In this document: one piece after another, positions 42,031 to 49,599 of the stretch
Layout of the letters: each line of letters begins with the position of its first letter
Numbering within the stretch: the first letter of the stretch is position 1
NCBI GenBank assembly: GCA_900319385.1
Contig: ONOG01000021.1
Coordinates: 1-54,166 of the forward strand
From: an uncultured Prevotellaceae bacterium
Lineage (GTDB): Bacteria > Bacteroidota > Bacteroidia > Bacteroidales > Bacteroidaceae
DNA: 54,166 nt
Direction: 5' to 3'
Translations under genes and position numbers: made by a program
The notes under the pieces: generated by a model
Told to the model about the DNA's origin: nothing
Databases searched by the model: none
Seen by the model: the letters and a program-made list of their open reading frames with translations, nothing else

Positions 42031-42824
42031 ATTTCGTGAATGAATTGTGCTAATGCTTCACCTGGATTTGATGCTTTCATGAATGTTTCACCGATGAGGA
42101 ACCCCCGGAACCCTACGCTGCGCAGTTCCCTGACTGTGTATGGATGGCTGATACCGCTTTCGGCTACTAAAACCTTGTCGGAGGGAAGGAGTGAGGTGAG
42201 TCGGAAACTATTGGCTACGTCGGTGTGGAAGGTGCCGAGGTTGCGGTTGTTTACGCCTACCATGTCGATGCAATCAAGGCCGGCATAGTCGAGTTCGGCT
42301 TCGTTGTGGATTTCGAGCAGTGTTTCCAGTTCCAACTCATGGGCTGTTCGAGCCAAACTACGGCATTCGCTCAGTGTGAGGTCGGCTGCAATGAGTAACA
42401 CTGCGTCGGCATCTACGAGGCGCGTTTCGAGCAGTTGGTATTCGTCGATGATAAAGTCCTTACGCAGAATCGGTGTGTTGATTACCGACGGGCGCGCTAT
42501 GTGAATAAAACTGAGTCGTCCGCCAAAATATTCTTCATCGGTCAGAATGGAGAGTGCCGCTGCACCATTCTTGGCATACGATGCAGGAATGATATCGGCA
42601 CGCCCTTCGGCCTTGATCCAACCTTTGGAGGGTGAACGACGCTTGAACTCCGCAATGATACCTGTGGCTGAATGGGACAAAGATTGTGACATGGAGCGTT
42701 GTTGACGGGGGTGCTGCATGATTTTGTTCACCTCGGCAAGGAGCTCAGAATAGGGAACGGCTTGTTTTTGTCGTTCTATTTCAACCCGTTTATGGGCCAC
42801 AATTTCCTGTAGAATGTCTTTCAT
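42027..42824 (-). CDS. trpC: Indole-3-glycerol phosphate synthase
   Basis: TrpC closes the indole ring. The 265-residue barrel has the signature GIIAEFKRRSPSKGWI (catalytic Glu and Lys), AALSILTDEEYFGG, LRKDFIIDEYQLLE with catalytic Lys, LLEIHNEAELDYA, GVNNRNLGTF and VAESGISHPYTV. It overlaps trpF and trpD by 4 nt each. Length is typical of the single-function enzyme. Confidence 0.96.
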   Translation of the reverse strand: MKDILQEIVAHKRVEIERQKQAVPYSELLAEVNKIMQHPRQQRSMSQSLSHSATGIIAEFKRRSPSKGWIKAEGRADIIPASYAKNGAAALSILTDEEYFGGRLSFIHIARPSVINTPILRKDFIIDEYQLLETRLVDADAVLLIAADLTLSECRSLARTAHELELETLLEIHNEAELDYAGLDCIDMVGVNNRNLGTFHTDVANSFRLTSLLPSDKVLVAESGISHPYTVRELRSVGFRGFLIGETFMKASNPGEALAQFIHEI

Positions 42825-43816
42825 GAGTTGATTTCTACGAATTTCTTGAAAGCCTGAAGGGCACGTCCGCTGTCGAGCGATTCGCGTGCCATGTCGATAG
42901 ATTCCTCCATGCTCACATAGCGGTTCAAAACATTGATGCCACAGGCTGCGTTGGCCAAAATGACATTCTTTTGTGCTTCGGTGCTCGTACCCTCCAATAC
43001 GCTGTCGAAGATGTGCATCGCCTCCTCGGCTGTGTTGCCTCCGTATATGTCTTCGGGGTTGACGTAGTTAAGTCCCATATCCTTTGGGGTGAATACCTTT
43101 TCGAAGTCGTTAGTGACGAGCTTGAAACCGCTGGTAAGTGAGATTTCGTCATAGCCGTCGTAGCTGGTGACAACACCGAAACGGTCGCCGATGCGCTGGT
43201 GAATATTGGTGTAGAGGCGCAACTGACTCTGGTTGGCGGTGCCGTGAAGTGAATAGTGGGGATGGCAAGGATTGACCAACGGCCCGAGCAGGTTGAAGCA
43301 CGTGGGTACTTGTATAGCTTTGCGTGTAGGACCGACAAACTTCATGCCATAAGCAAAGAGCGGGGCATGGAAGTAGCAGATGCCTGCCTCGTGGAGAGAA
43401 CGGAGCAGACGATCGCGGTCGTCGCTGAACTTTACGCCATGAAGTTGTAAGACGTTGCTGGCTCCGCTTACGGAGGTACTGGCACCATTGCCATGTTTTG
43501 TCACTTTATAACCAGCTCCTGCAATGACGAAGGCCGAACAGGTGGAGATGTTGAACGTGTTCTTTCCGTCGCCACCGGTACCAACAATGTCGAGTGTCTC
43601 TTCACCTTCGAGATCGATGTATTTACCAGTTTCGAGTAGTCCGTCGCGAAGGCCTAGCAGTTCGTCAACAGTGACTCCGCGCATCTGAATGCCCATGAGG
43701 AGGGCTGCTATCTGCTGTTCTGTGTACTTCTGCCCTACAATGTTGAGCATGATTTCGTGAGTGTCCTCGCGTTGGAGGCTTTTCCCCTCGACCAGGGATT
43801 CAAGATAGTGTTTCAT
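42821..43816 (-). CDS. trpD: Anthranilate phosphoribosyltransferase
   Basis: TrpD transfers phosphoribose from PRPP to anthranilate. The 331 residues contain the PRPP loop DIVGTGGDGKNTFNISTCSA, then KHGNGASTSVSGASNVLQLHG and FNLLGPLVNPC. It is not fused to TrpG, which is encoded separately 30 nt upstream. Length and motifs are standard. Confidence 0.96.
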   Translation of the reverse strand: MKHYLESLVEGKSLQREDTHEIMLNIVGQKYTEQQIAALLMGIQMRGVTVDELLGLRDGLLETGKYIDLEGEETLDIVGTGGDGKNTFNISTCSAFVIAGAGYKVTKHGNGASTSVSGASNVLQLHGVKFSDDRDRLLRSLHEAGICYFHAPLFAYGMKFVGPTRKAIQVPTCFNLLGPLVNPCHPHYSLHGTANQSQLRLYTNIHQRIGDRFGVVTSYDGYDEISLTSGFKLVTNDFEKVFTPKDMGLNYVNPEDIYGGNTAEEAMHIFDSVLEGTSTEAQKNVILANAACGINVLNRYVSMEESIDMARESLDSGRALQAFKKFVEINS

Positions 43817-43846
43817 GTTTGTGTTATGTTATGTAATGTTTTGTGA

Positions 43847-44416
43847 TTAGTGAGTCAGCCAGTTCTTCATCATCCTTTTTCCATCTGGAGTCAGTACACT
43901 CTCGGGATGGAACTGGATGCCACGAATGTCGAAGGTGCGATGGCGAAGGGACATGATGTAGCCTTCTTCGCTCTCACTCGTGATTTCAAGACACGAGGGT
44001 AGGGTGCTACGATCTACCACCCAGGAGTGATAACGTCCTACTTCACTGTTGTCTTGCAAACCGTCGAAGATGTAATCCTCGGTTGTCAGATAAAGCGGTG
44101 TTGCCACGCCGTGGAACACGCTGCTGAGGTTGGTGAGTTGAGCACCGAATGCCTCGCCGATGGCTTGATGACCGAGGCAAACGCCCAAAATGGGTTTCAC
44201 ACCTGCATACGTTCTGATGACATCCAGCAGCAAACCTGCTTCGCTTGGAATGCCTGGACCGGGAGATAGAATGATTTTATCGAACGGTTGAAGGTCATCG
44301 AGTTGAAACTGGTCGTTGCGAACGACTGCTACTTCCGCTCCCAACTCCCTTACCAGATGTGCCAAGTTGTAGGTAAAACTATCGTAATTGTCGATGATGA
44401 CGATTTTCTTGTTCAT
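43847..44416 (-). CDS. trpG: Anthranilate synthase glutamine amidotransferase subunit
   Basis: TrpG delivers ammonia from glutamine to TrpE. The 189 residues show IIDNYDSFTYNLAHLVRELG, the oxyanion segment ILSPGPGIPSEAG, the nucleophile ILGVCLGHQAIGEAFG and the catalytic His-Glu pair GIQFHPESVLT. It overlaps the trpE end by 4 nt. It could also serve as PabA for folate synthesis, since no separate pab gene is in the window. Confidence 0.95.
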   Translation of the reverse strand: MNKKIVIIDNYDSFTYNLAHLVRELGAEVAVVRNDQFQLDDLQPFDKIILSPGPGIPSEAGLLLDVIRTYAGVKPILGVCLGHQAIGEAFGAQLTNLSSVFHGVATPLYLTTEDYIFDGLQDNSEVGRYHSWVVDRSTLPSCLEITSESEEGYIMSLRHRTFDIRGIQFHPESVLTPDGKRMMKNWLTH

Positions 44417-45816
44417 AATGTTGCTGCCATTTCGATGGCGCGCCGCAGCGCACCCAGTTTATTATTCACTTCTTGTAATTCGTATTCTTCGTTGCTCTTG
44501 GCTACGATGCCACCACCTGCTTGGAACCACAGTTCGCTGTTGCGACTGACGAAGGTGCGGATGGTGATTGCTTGGTTGAGCGAACCGTCGAAGCCTATGA
44601 AACCGATACACCCGCCATAAGCACCACGGTTGTGCGGCTCGTATTCCGAAATGAGTTGCATGGCACGCACTTTCGGTGCTCCACTCAGCGTACCGGCAGG
44701 GAAGGTGTCGATAAACGCCTTTACGGGGTCGGCATCTGTATTGAGGTCACCGCTCACACGGCTCACGAGATGGATGACATGGCTATAGTATTGCATATCT
44801 TTATAGAAATCGACCTGCACATTATGGCAGTTGCGGCTCAAGTCGTTGCGTGCCAAATCGACCAGCATGACGTGTTCGGCATTTTCTTTGGGATCGTTTT
44901 GTAGGTAAATAGCATTCTGTCGATCTTCCTCAGGATTCCCCGTACGGCGTGTCGTTCCTGCTATAGGATCTATGTAGGCGTGCCGTCCGTCGATGCGGCA
45001 GTGGGTTTCAGGCGACGAACCGAAGATGCGGAAACCGCCAAAGTCGAAGTAGAAGAGATAGGGCGACGGATTGATGCTTCGCAATGCCCTGTAGAGCAGG
45101 AAATCATCGCCTTCGTATCGCTGGACAAAGCGTCGTGAAAGGACTATCTGGAACACGTCGCCGCGCAAGCAATGCTGGATGCCCCGACGGATATTCGCCT
45201 TATGTTCGTCGTCGGTCAGAGTAGAGGTGCAGGGACCGACCGGATGAAAATTATAGTATCCCGCTTTGCGGTTCAAGACATCACTTTCCAGTTGGTCAAG
45301 GTCATCTTCTTCGCCGTCGGCCAATAGTTCGATAAGTGTCAGTTCGTTGCGGAAGTGGTCGAATACCAGTACGACTTTATATAAGATGTACATCAGGTCG
45401 GGAGCATCATTCTTTTCTTGCGTCTCGTCTTTCACATCAATGTTTTCAAAGTAGCGTACGGCATTGAACGAAGTATAGCCATACAGACCGCAGAATTCGG
45501 AACCTTCGCCTTCGACAGAGAAAGCATGAAGAAACTCGTTGATGGCACAATCTGTAGTATAGTTGGGACCGACTTTGTGCTCGCTGCTGCTACCATCAGG
45601 AAAACGACATGCAGCTATGCCATGCCCAATGCAAACGCTGCCGATAGTGTGTAGGGCAATGAACGAACGAGAATTTTCTCCGCTATGATAATCACTACTC
45701 TCAAGCAGGGCTGACTGTGGATAGTCGTCGCGCAGTTTGAGATAGGCGCCGACCGGTGTGGTGAGGTCACAGAGAATGCGGCGCGTCTTGGTGTGGTACT
45801 TGAATTGTTTTGTCAT
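44413..45816 (-). CDS. trpE: Anthranilate synthase component I
   Basis: TrpE makes anthranilate from chorismate with ammonia from TrpG. The 467 residues include the Trp-binding motif ALLESSDYHSGENSRSFIAL near residue 37 (LLES), which gives feedback inhibition. The chorismate domain has VFQIVLSRRFVQRYEGDDFL, FGSSPETHCRIDGRHAYIDP with IAGTTRRTG, ENAEHVMLVDLARNDLSRN, and TFPAGTLSGAPKVRAM. The conserved set separates it from PabB. It lies 35 nt after trpB. Confidence 0.96.
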   Translation of the reverse strand: MTKQFKYHTKTRRILCDLTTPVGAYLKLRDDYPQSALLESSDYHSGENSRSFIALHTIGSVCIGHGIAACRFPDGSSSEHKVGPNYTTDCAINEFLHAFSVEGEGSEFCGLYGYTSFNAVRYFENIDVKDETQEKNDAPDLMYILYKVVLVFDHFRNELTLIELLADGEEDDLDQLESDVLNRKAGYYNFHPVGPCTSTLTDDEHKANIRRGIQHCLRGDVFQIVLSRRFVQRYEGDDFLLYRALRSINPSPYLFYFDFGGFRIFGSSPETHCRIDGRHAYIDPIAGTTRRTGNPEEDRQNAIYLQNDPKENAEHVMLVDLARNDLSRNCHNVQVDFYKDMQYYSHVIHLVSRVSGDLNTDADPVKAFIDTFPAGTLSGAPKVRAMQLISEYEPHNRGAYGGCIGFIGFDGSLNQAITIRTFVSRNSELWFQAGGGIVAKSNEEYELQEVNNKLGALRRAIEMAATL

Positions 45817-45851
45817 GTTGTGTTGTGTGTTGTGGCTTTAATAATCAATTA

Positions 45852-47036
45852 TTATTCAATTTTCAATTGGTTTAGGTAGGTACCCATATCCTTGTCACCA
45901 CGTCCGCTGACGGTTAGTACAACGACATCGTCGGGCTTGAACTTTAGTTTAGGTAAGGCACCGAGGATGTGGGCTGATTCCAGGGCTGGGATGATACCTT
46001 CAAGTCGGGTCAATTCAAATGCCGCTTGCAGGGTTTCGTCGTCGTTTACCGCCAGCACTTGAGCGCGATGGGCTTCGTAGAGATTGCAGTGCATAGGCCC
46101 TGTACCTGGATAGTCCAATCCTGCAGAAATGGAATAAGGCTCAACGATTTGTCCGTCGTCGGTCTGCATGAGTTTGATACGCGAACCATGCAGGATACCG
46201 GTCGTACCGATTTGCAGCGAAGCAGCAGTCTTGCCAGTGTCGATACCCAATCCTCCTGCCTCGGCCAGTACAATTTTCACTCGCTCGTCGTCGAGATAGT
46301 GATAGATGGTGCCAGCCGCATTCGAACCTCCACCCACGCAAGCCATCAGGTAGTCAGGGTAGTCACGTCCGACTTTCTCCAACAACTGCTGCTTGATTTC
46401 GGCCGAGATGACGCTTTGCAATCGAGCCACCATGTCGGGGTAGGGGTGTGGCCCCACTGTGCTACCTATTATATAAAATGTATCGGCGGGATGGCAACAC
46501 CAATCACGAATGGCTTCGTTGGTTGCGTCTTTCAGTGTTTTGTTACCTGATTGGACAGGCACTACAGTGGCACCGAGCATGCGCATCCGTTCCACGTTGG
46601 GCCGCTGCCGTTCCACATCGGTTGCACCCATATAGACGGTGCATGGCATGTTCATCAAGGCACATGCCGTTGCAGTAGCCACACCGTGCTGTCCGGCCCC
46701 CGTCTCGGCAATGATACGTGTCTTTCCCATCTGCTTTGCGATAAGGATCTGACCGAGTGAGTTGTTAATCTTGTGAGCACCTGTGTGATTCAAATCCTCT
46801 CGCTTCAGGTAGAGTCGGCAACCATAGTGCTGACTCATTCGGTGCGCATAGTAGAGTGGGGAAGGGCGCCCCACATAGTCGCGAAGAAGCGTGTGAAATT
46901 CCTCCTGGAATTCCTTGCTCTCGATGATGGGCAAGTATGCCTGCTTCAGGTTCTCTACGGTCTTGTAGAGGATTTCGGGGATGTAGGCTCCGCCAAAATT
47001 GCCGTAAAATCCGTCGGCATCTGCTTGATAGTTCAT
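45852..47036 (-). CDS. trpB: Tryptophan synthase beta chain
   Basis: TrpB is the PLP enzyme that joins indole and serine to tryptophan. The 394 residues show GGAYIPEILYKTVENL near the N terminus, the PLP lysine in KREDLNHTGAHKINNSLGQ, ETGAGQHGVATA (catalytic Glu loop), VGGGSNAAGTIYHYL binding the PLP phosphate, and LTVSGRGDKDM at the end. This is the TrpB1 type. It is the first structural gene of the operon (order B-E-G-D-C-F-A), 151 nt after the leader peptide. Confidence 0.97.
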   Translation of the reverse strand: MNYQADADGFYGNFGGAYIPEILYKTVENLKQAYLPIIESKEFQEEFHTLLRDYVGRPSPLYYAHRMSQHYGCRLYLKREDLNHTGAHKINNSLGQILIAKQMGKTRIIAETGAGQHGVATATACALMNMPCTVYMGATDVERQRPNVERMRMLGATVVPVQSGNKTLKDATNEAIRDWCCHPADTFYIIGSTVGPHPYPDMVARLQSVISAEIKQQLLEKVGRDYPDYLMACVGGGSNAAGTIYHYLDDERVKIVLAEAGGLGIDTGKTAASLQIGTTGILHGSRIKLMQTDDGQIVEPYSISAGLDYPGTGPMHCNLYEAHRAQVLAVNDDETLQAAFELTRLEGIIPALESAHILGALPKLKFKPDDVVVLTVSGRGDKDMGTYLNQLKIE

Positions 47037-47092
47037 AAGTGTAGAGTGTTGAATGTTGAGTGTGTTGTGTTGTGGCTGTGGACTAAAACAGA

Positions 47093-47124
47093 GGAAAGCC
47101 TGCCGTAAGTACGACAGGCTTTCC
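47093..47124 (-). terminator. trp attenuator terminator
   Basis: GGAAAGCCTG and CAGGCTTTCC form a perfect 10-bp stem (inner CGT/ACG), followed on the minus strand by TCTGTTTT. It lies between the leader peptide and trpB. Its inner part CTTACGGC (minus, 47109-47102) can instead pair with GTCGTAAG (47194-47187) at the end of the leader-peptide gene (8 bp, one wobble), which would break the terminator stem. Confidence 0.85.
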
Positions 47125-47187
47125 GTTGATTCTTTCCTTTTATATTAAATGAGGTATAGTCAAAACTTTCGGACAGCACCATTCGGC

Positions 47188-47247
47188 TTACGACTTTATG
47201 GGTCTTAAGCTTTGCCATCGCCAAGTTTTTGTGCTATACAATTTCAT
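47188..47247 (-). CDS. trpL: trp operon leader peptide
   Basis: A 19-codon reading frame, MKLYSTKTWRWQSLRPIKS, has Trp codons at residues 9 and 11 (TGG CGA TGG at 47223-47215). It begins about 13 nt after the predicted transcription start. Its TAA overlaps the strand that can form the antiterminator. Ribosome stalling at the Trp codons when charged tRNA-Trp is scarce would favour the antiterminator and expression of trpBEGDCFA. The family principle is as in enteric trpL; the sequence is independent. Two Trp codons and position make this convincing. Confidence 0.85.
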   Translation of the reverse strand: MKLYSTKTWRWQSLRPIKS

Positions 47248-47266
47248 GTCTAACTGAATTTGCTTG

Positions 47267-47298
47267 CAAAGTAACAACATTTCTATTGTTTGTGCAAA
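47267..47298 (-). promoter_or_regulatory. trp operon promoter
   Basis: On the minus strand TTTG (47298-47295), 20 bp, then TTACTTTG (47274-47267) matches the Bacteroidetes consensus with one deviation in the -7 box. The leader peptide starts 20 nt downstream. Confidence 0.75.
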
Positions 47299-47317
47299 CA
47301 AATTGATAGATTTCTTT

Positions 47318-47360
47318 CAAAAAAATGCTCATCTGTCAGAATCTGTCTAACAAATGAGCA
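47318..47360 (-). terminator. Terminator of the SPOR lipoprotein gene
   Basis: TGCTCATCTGT (47326-47336) and ACAAATGAGCA (47350-47360) pair with one wobble, and seven to eight Ts follow on the minus strand. It separates the SPOR gene from the trp promoter. Confidence 0.9.
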
Positions 47361-47408
47361 AAATTAAACAATTATGAGCCTAAAAATAGTAGACTCAGCC
47401 TGTAGAAG

Positions 47409-47894
47409 TTAGTAAGTGCGGAACAAAATCCAAGCGTCAGCATACTTCGCACGAAGTGTGTTGCGAGAGCTGACGGCCGACGCTTTGTCGTCGAATGACG
47501 TAGCGATTACACGATACATACCTGTCTCAGGGTTCTGGGCAACCTGTGCACTGTAACCAGCATTGACCAACTCATTGCGACGATTGTTGGCGTTGTCGGG
47601 ATTCTTGAACGAACCACAAACGACATTGTAAGCCTTCAGCGTTCCACCGTTCAGAACCGTCAGACGTTCAGTGGTCACCTTCGTGTTATCGTCCTCAACT
47701 ACGGGAGTTGTCTGAGTAGTGGTGACGGGAGTCACAACGGGCGTAATGCTCACAGGTTCAGTTTCCGTCTGCTGCGCCAGTTCGGCAGCCTTGGCACGTT
47801 CGTAGGCCTTTTTGTAGTTACTTTCTTTCGACTTGCAGCCGGTCATGACGAGAGCTGCGACGAGGGTCAAACCCAGAATCAGATTTTTCTTCAT
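47409..47894 (-). CDS. SPOR-domain lipoprotein
   Basis: 161 residues: a lipoprotein signal with lipobox LVMTGC (Cys20), then a Lys/Glu helix, a Thr/Val/Pro-rich linker (about 45-75), and a C-terminal SPOR domain (LKAYNVVCGSFKNPDNANNRRNELVNAGYSAQVAQN and YRVIATSFDDKASA). SPOR domains bind peptidoglycan glycans stripped of stem peptides at the septum, so the protein probably sits at the division site. It has its own promoter and terminator. Confidence 0.88.
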   Translation of the reverse strand: MKKNLILGLTLVAALVMTGCKSKESNYKKAYERAKAAELAQQTETEPVSITPVVTPVTTTQTTPVVEDDNTKVTTERLTVLNGGTLKAYNVVCGSFKNPDNANNRRNELVNAGYSAQVAQNPETGMYRVIATSFDDKASAVSSRNTLRAKYADAWILFRTY

Positions 47895-47934
47895 AATGAA
47901 TGTGGTTAAATGAATTGATTTTCGAATTTCACTG

Positions 47935-47966
47935 CGAATTTACGGCTTTACAACATCTTATCCAAA
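47935..47966 (-). promoter_or_regulatory. Promoter of the SPOR lipoprotein gene
   Basis: On the minus strand TTTG (47966-47963), 20 bp, then TAAATTCG (47942-47935) is close to the consensus, with C for the second-last T of the -7 box. The leader is about 35 nt. Confidence 0.6.
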
Positions 47967-48108
47967 CGAACAACCATAAAAAATTGTTAAACTGTGAAGT
48001 TTTTAGACAAAATGTTGCTTTTTAATAAAAATAATGTGTAATTTTGGGGCACAAAAACAAATAGGATTGTGTGAAATAACTTTTGTCTAACCCCAAAATT
48101 ACATCAAC

Positions 48109-48360
48109 ATGAACAACAAATCAGGAATTGCAGTGGCCGCACTGCTCGGTGGTGTTCTCATCGGAGGCACTCTCGGACTTCTCTTTGCTCCCGACACGGG
48201 TGAGCGTCAGAGACGTAAAATCAAGGTGGCACTCGAACGCCACGGTGTCAAACTGGCTAAAGAAGAATTCAATAAGCTGGTAGAAGAATTAAAAAACATC
48301 GGTCGTAAGGATGATGTGATCGACGATGACGATCCTGTCAACGACTACGATGTTGAATAA
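48109..48360 (+). CDS. YtxH-domain small membrane protein
   Basis: 83 residues with one N-terminal membrane helix (SGIAVAALLGGVLIGGTLGLLFAP). The YtxH hallmark follows: GLLFAPDTGERQRRKIK, then an amphipathic helix and an acidic tail (DDVIDDDDPVNDYDVE). YtxH proteins are linked to general stress in firmicutes, and in Bacteroidales they stand before a holin-like gene as here. It is the first of three small plus-strand genes. A TAACTTTTG string at about 48077 is a poor promoter candidate. Confidence 0.85.
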   Translation: MNNKSGIAVAALLGGVLIGGTLGLLFAPDTGERQRRKIKVALERHGVKLAKEEFNKLVEELKNIGRKDDVIDDDDPVNDYDVE

Positions 48361-48452
48361 TTCACCGTACTTATTCGCTGAAAGTTGAGCGGGCAGGGGA
48401 TTTCTCCTTCCCCTCAACTTTTCTTAACTCCGATTCCTTAATTCTACGAAAT

Positions 48453-48863
48453 ATGCAGAGCAGACAAAACGTACAACAAGCTGTTGATGAAGGAAAGCAA
48501 CTATGGTCGTTAGTTCAGAAGTACGCTAAATTGGAATTGGTCGAACGGCTCACTTCCATCTACACTGCACTAATCTTAGGGGGTGTTCTCTTCGTCATAT
48601 GTTCCATTGCGCTCTATTGCTTCTGCATGTATCTTGTCCATGTTTTAGAAGCACAAACCGAGAATCTGGCGCTCAGCTTTGCTATCGTCGGTTTTGCGTT
48701 GTTGCTTATCGGTTTTCTTGTCTTCTGTTTCCGAAATACACTCGTTATCCGTCCCATCATCAAGTCATTGATTAAGGACAACTTTGCAGACGAAATGCAA
48801 GATGTTATTCCCGAAACTCAAGATAATACAGATAATCCTCAGCAGGAAACTGCTCATTCTTAA
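48453..48863 (+). CDS. Phage-holin-like (Phage_holin_3_6/YqjE type) membrane protein
   Basis: The 136 residues have a helical N terminus (QNVQQAVDEGKQLWSLVQKYAKLELVERLTSIYTALI) leading into two membrane helices (LILGGVLFVICSIALYCFCM and ALSFAIVGFALLLIGFLVFCF), and an acidic, Gln/Asn-rich tail. This matches the Phage_holin_3_6 / YqjE family, which despite the name is mostly a chromosomal membrane-protein family. No phage genes are nearby, so I do not read it as a lysis gene. It sits between the YtxH gene and an 84-residue protein. Confidence 0.82.
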   Translation: MQSRQNVQQAVDEGKQLWSLVQKYAKLELVERLTSIYTALILGGVLFVICSIALYCFCMYLVHVLEAQTENLALSFAIVGFALLLIGFLVFCFRNTLVIRPIIKSLIKDNFADEMQDVIPETQDNTDNPQQETAHS

Positions 48864-48882
48864 TGTTTAATTCTTTTTTGAG

Positions 48883-49137
48883 GTGAATTACCAGGAAATC
48901 AGCAATATAGAAGATGTTAAGCGTGCTAAACGCGAAATTTTAGACAACATCAATCTTTCGACTCAGCGCTTTCGGGGAGATGTAAAGCAGGCAGTATATC
49001 CACAAGATAAGTCGCTCATGCGTTCACCCATTGGTGCTGTTCGTTATGCTTCCTATGGTATTACCGCTTATAAATCATATCAAGCCTTCGTTCAGTTGTT
49101 GAAGATTATGGTCGGAAAACATAAGAACATTCATTAG
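48883..49137 (+). CDS. Small conserved protein of the YtxH/holin-like operon
   Basis: 84 residues starting with GTG at 48883, preceded by a GAGG element and 19 nt after the previous stop. The text NIEDVKRAKREILDNINLSTQRFRGDV is helical and basic. SPIGAVRYASYGITAYKSYQAFVQLL gives a weakly hydrophobic helix. I recognise no family, but its place as third gene after YtxH and holin-like genes suggests a shared envelope role. A terminator follows at 49201. Confidence 0.72.
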   Translation: MNYQEISNIEDVKRAKREILDNINLSTQRFRGDVKQAVYPQDKSLMRSPIGAVRYASYGITAYKSYQAFVQLLKIMVGKHKNIH

Positions 49138-49200
49138 TTGATGACTTTCTGCTTACTTTTGTCAATCATTTGTTTGATAGGTTTTTGTCATCAGTGACTT

Positions 49201-49250
49201 ACATACATTGTGGTATGCAGAATATTGCTCCGCAGTGTATGTCTTTTTTT
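49201..49250 (+). terminator. Terminator of the YtxH/holin-like operon
   Basis: ACATACATTGTGG (49201-49213) and CCGCAGTGTATGT (49230-49242) form a 13-bp stem with two wobbles, then C and seven Ts. The stem holds a CCGCAG core 22 bp after a TTGTGG, the ladder-D pitch, which may be chance. Confidence 0.85.
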
Positions 49251-49271
49251 ACTCCTTTCATTAAATTTATA

Positions 49272-49366
49272 GTGCACATCCAATATTTTAGCAGTGCACA
49301 CCCGTTATACACCGCTGTGCACTGCCAATTTTTTCATTGTGCACTGCTAATTCTTTCAGAGTGCAC
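49272..49366. repeat. Ladder C: five perfect GTGCAC palindromes at 22-23-22-22 bp pitch
   Basis: GTGCAC starts at 49272, 49294, 49317, 49339 and 49361, giving steps of 22, 23, 22 and 22 bp, the same order as ladders A and B. Spacers of 16-17 bp are A/T-rich and unrelated in sequence. A degenerate GTGTAC follows at 49381. The ladder lies between the terminator at 49201 and the mutS2 promoter. I see nothing else in 49370-49560 apart from A/T-rich sequence with TTGTGG (49401) and TCGCGG (49422). Confidence 0.88.
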
Positions 49367-49571
49367 CGAAAATTTCTTCTGTGTACCGTATTATTTTTTT
49401 TTGTGGTATATTTTATTTTAATCGCGGTTATGTTTAATTACAAAATAAACAAAGCTTAGAAGGAATTTATATACTGATGATTTATAGTAATTGGAGACTC
49501 ACCTTTCGTGATAAACGCAGCGAAAAATGAAGATTGGCTAAGTAATAATTGGTAGAAAACTAAAATTGAAG

Positions 49572-49579
49572 TAATTTTG
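49572..49579 (+). promoter_or_regulatory. Probable mutS2 promoter (-7 box)
   Basis: TAATTTTG is a -7 match; 19 bp upstream is TTGG, near the expected TTTG. The start codon is 20 nt downstream of the box. Confidence 0.55.
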
Positions 49580-49599
49580 CACGAAAATAGGAATATTGG

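Noticed and set aside
47033..47224. 63-codon open frame over the trp leader as a protein gene
   Set aside because: It passes through the attenuator stem and is less plausible than the 19-codon leader frame with two Trp codons that overlaps it in another phase.
48453..48863. Holin-like gene as evidence of a prophage
   Set aside because: No other phage genes, integrase or attachment sites are near; the family is common in chromosomes next to YtxH genes.
49170..49421. 83-codon open frame across the terminator and ladder C
   Set aside because: It crosses an intrinsic terminator and a repeat ladder, has no start-site signal and is A/T-driven low-complexity sequence.
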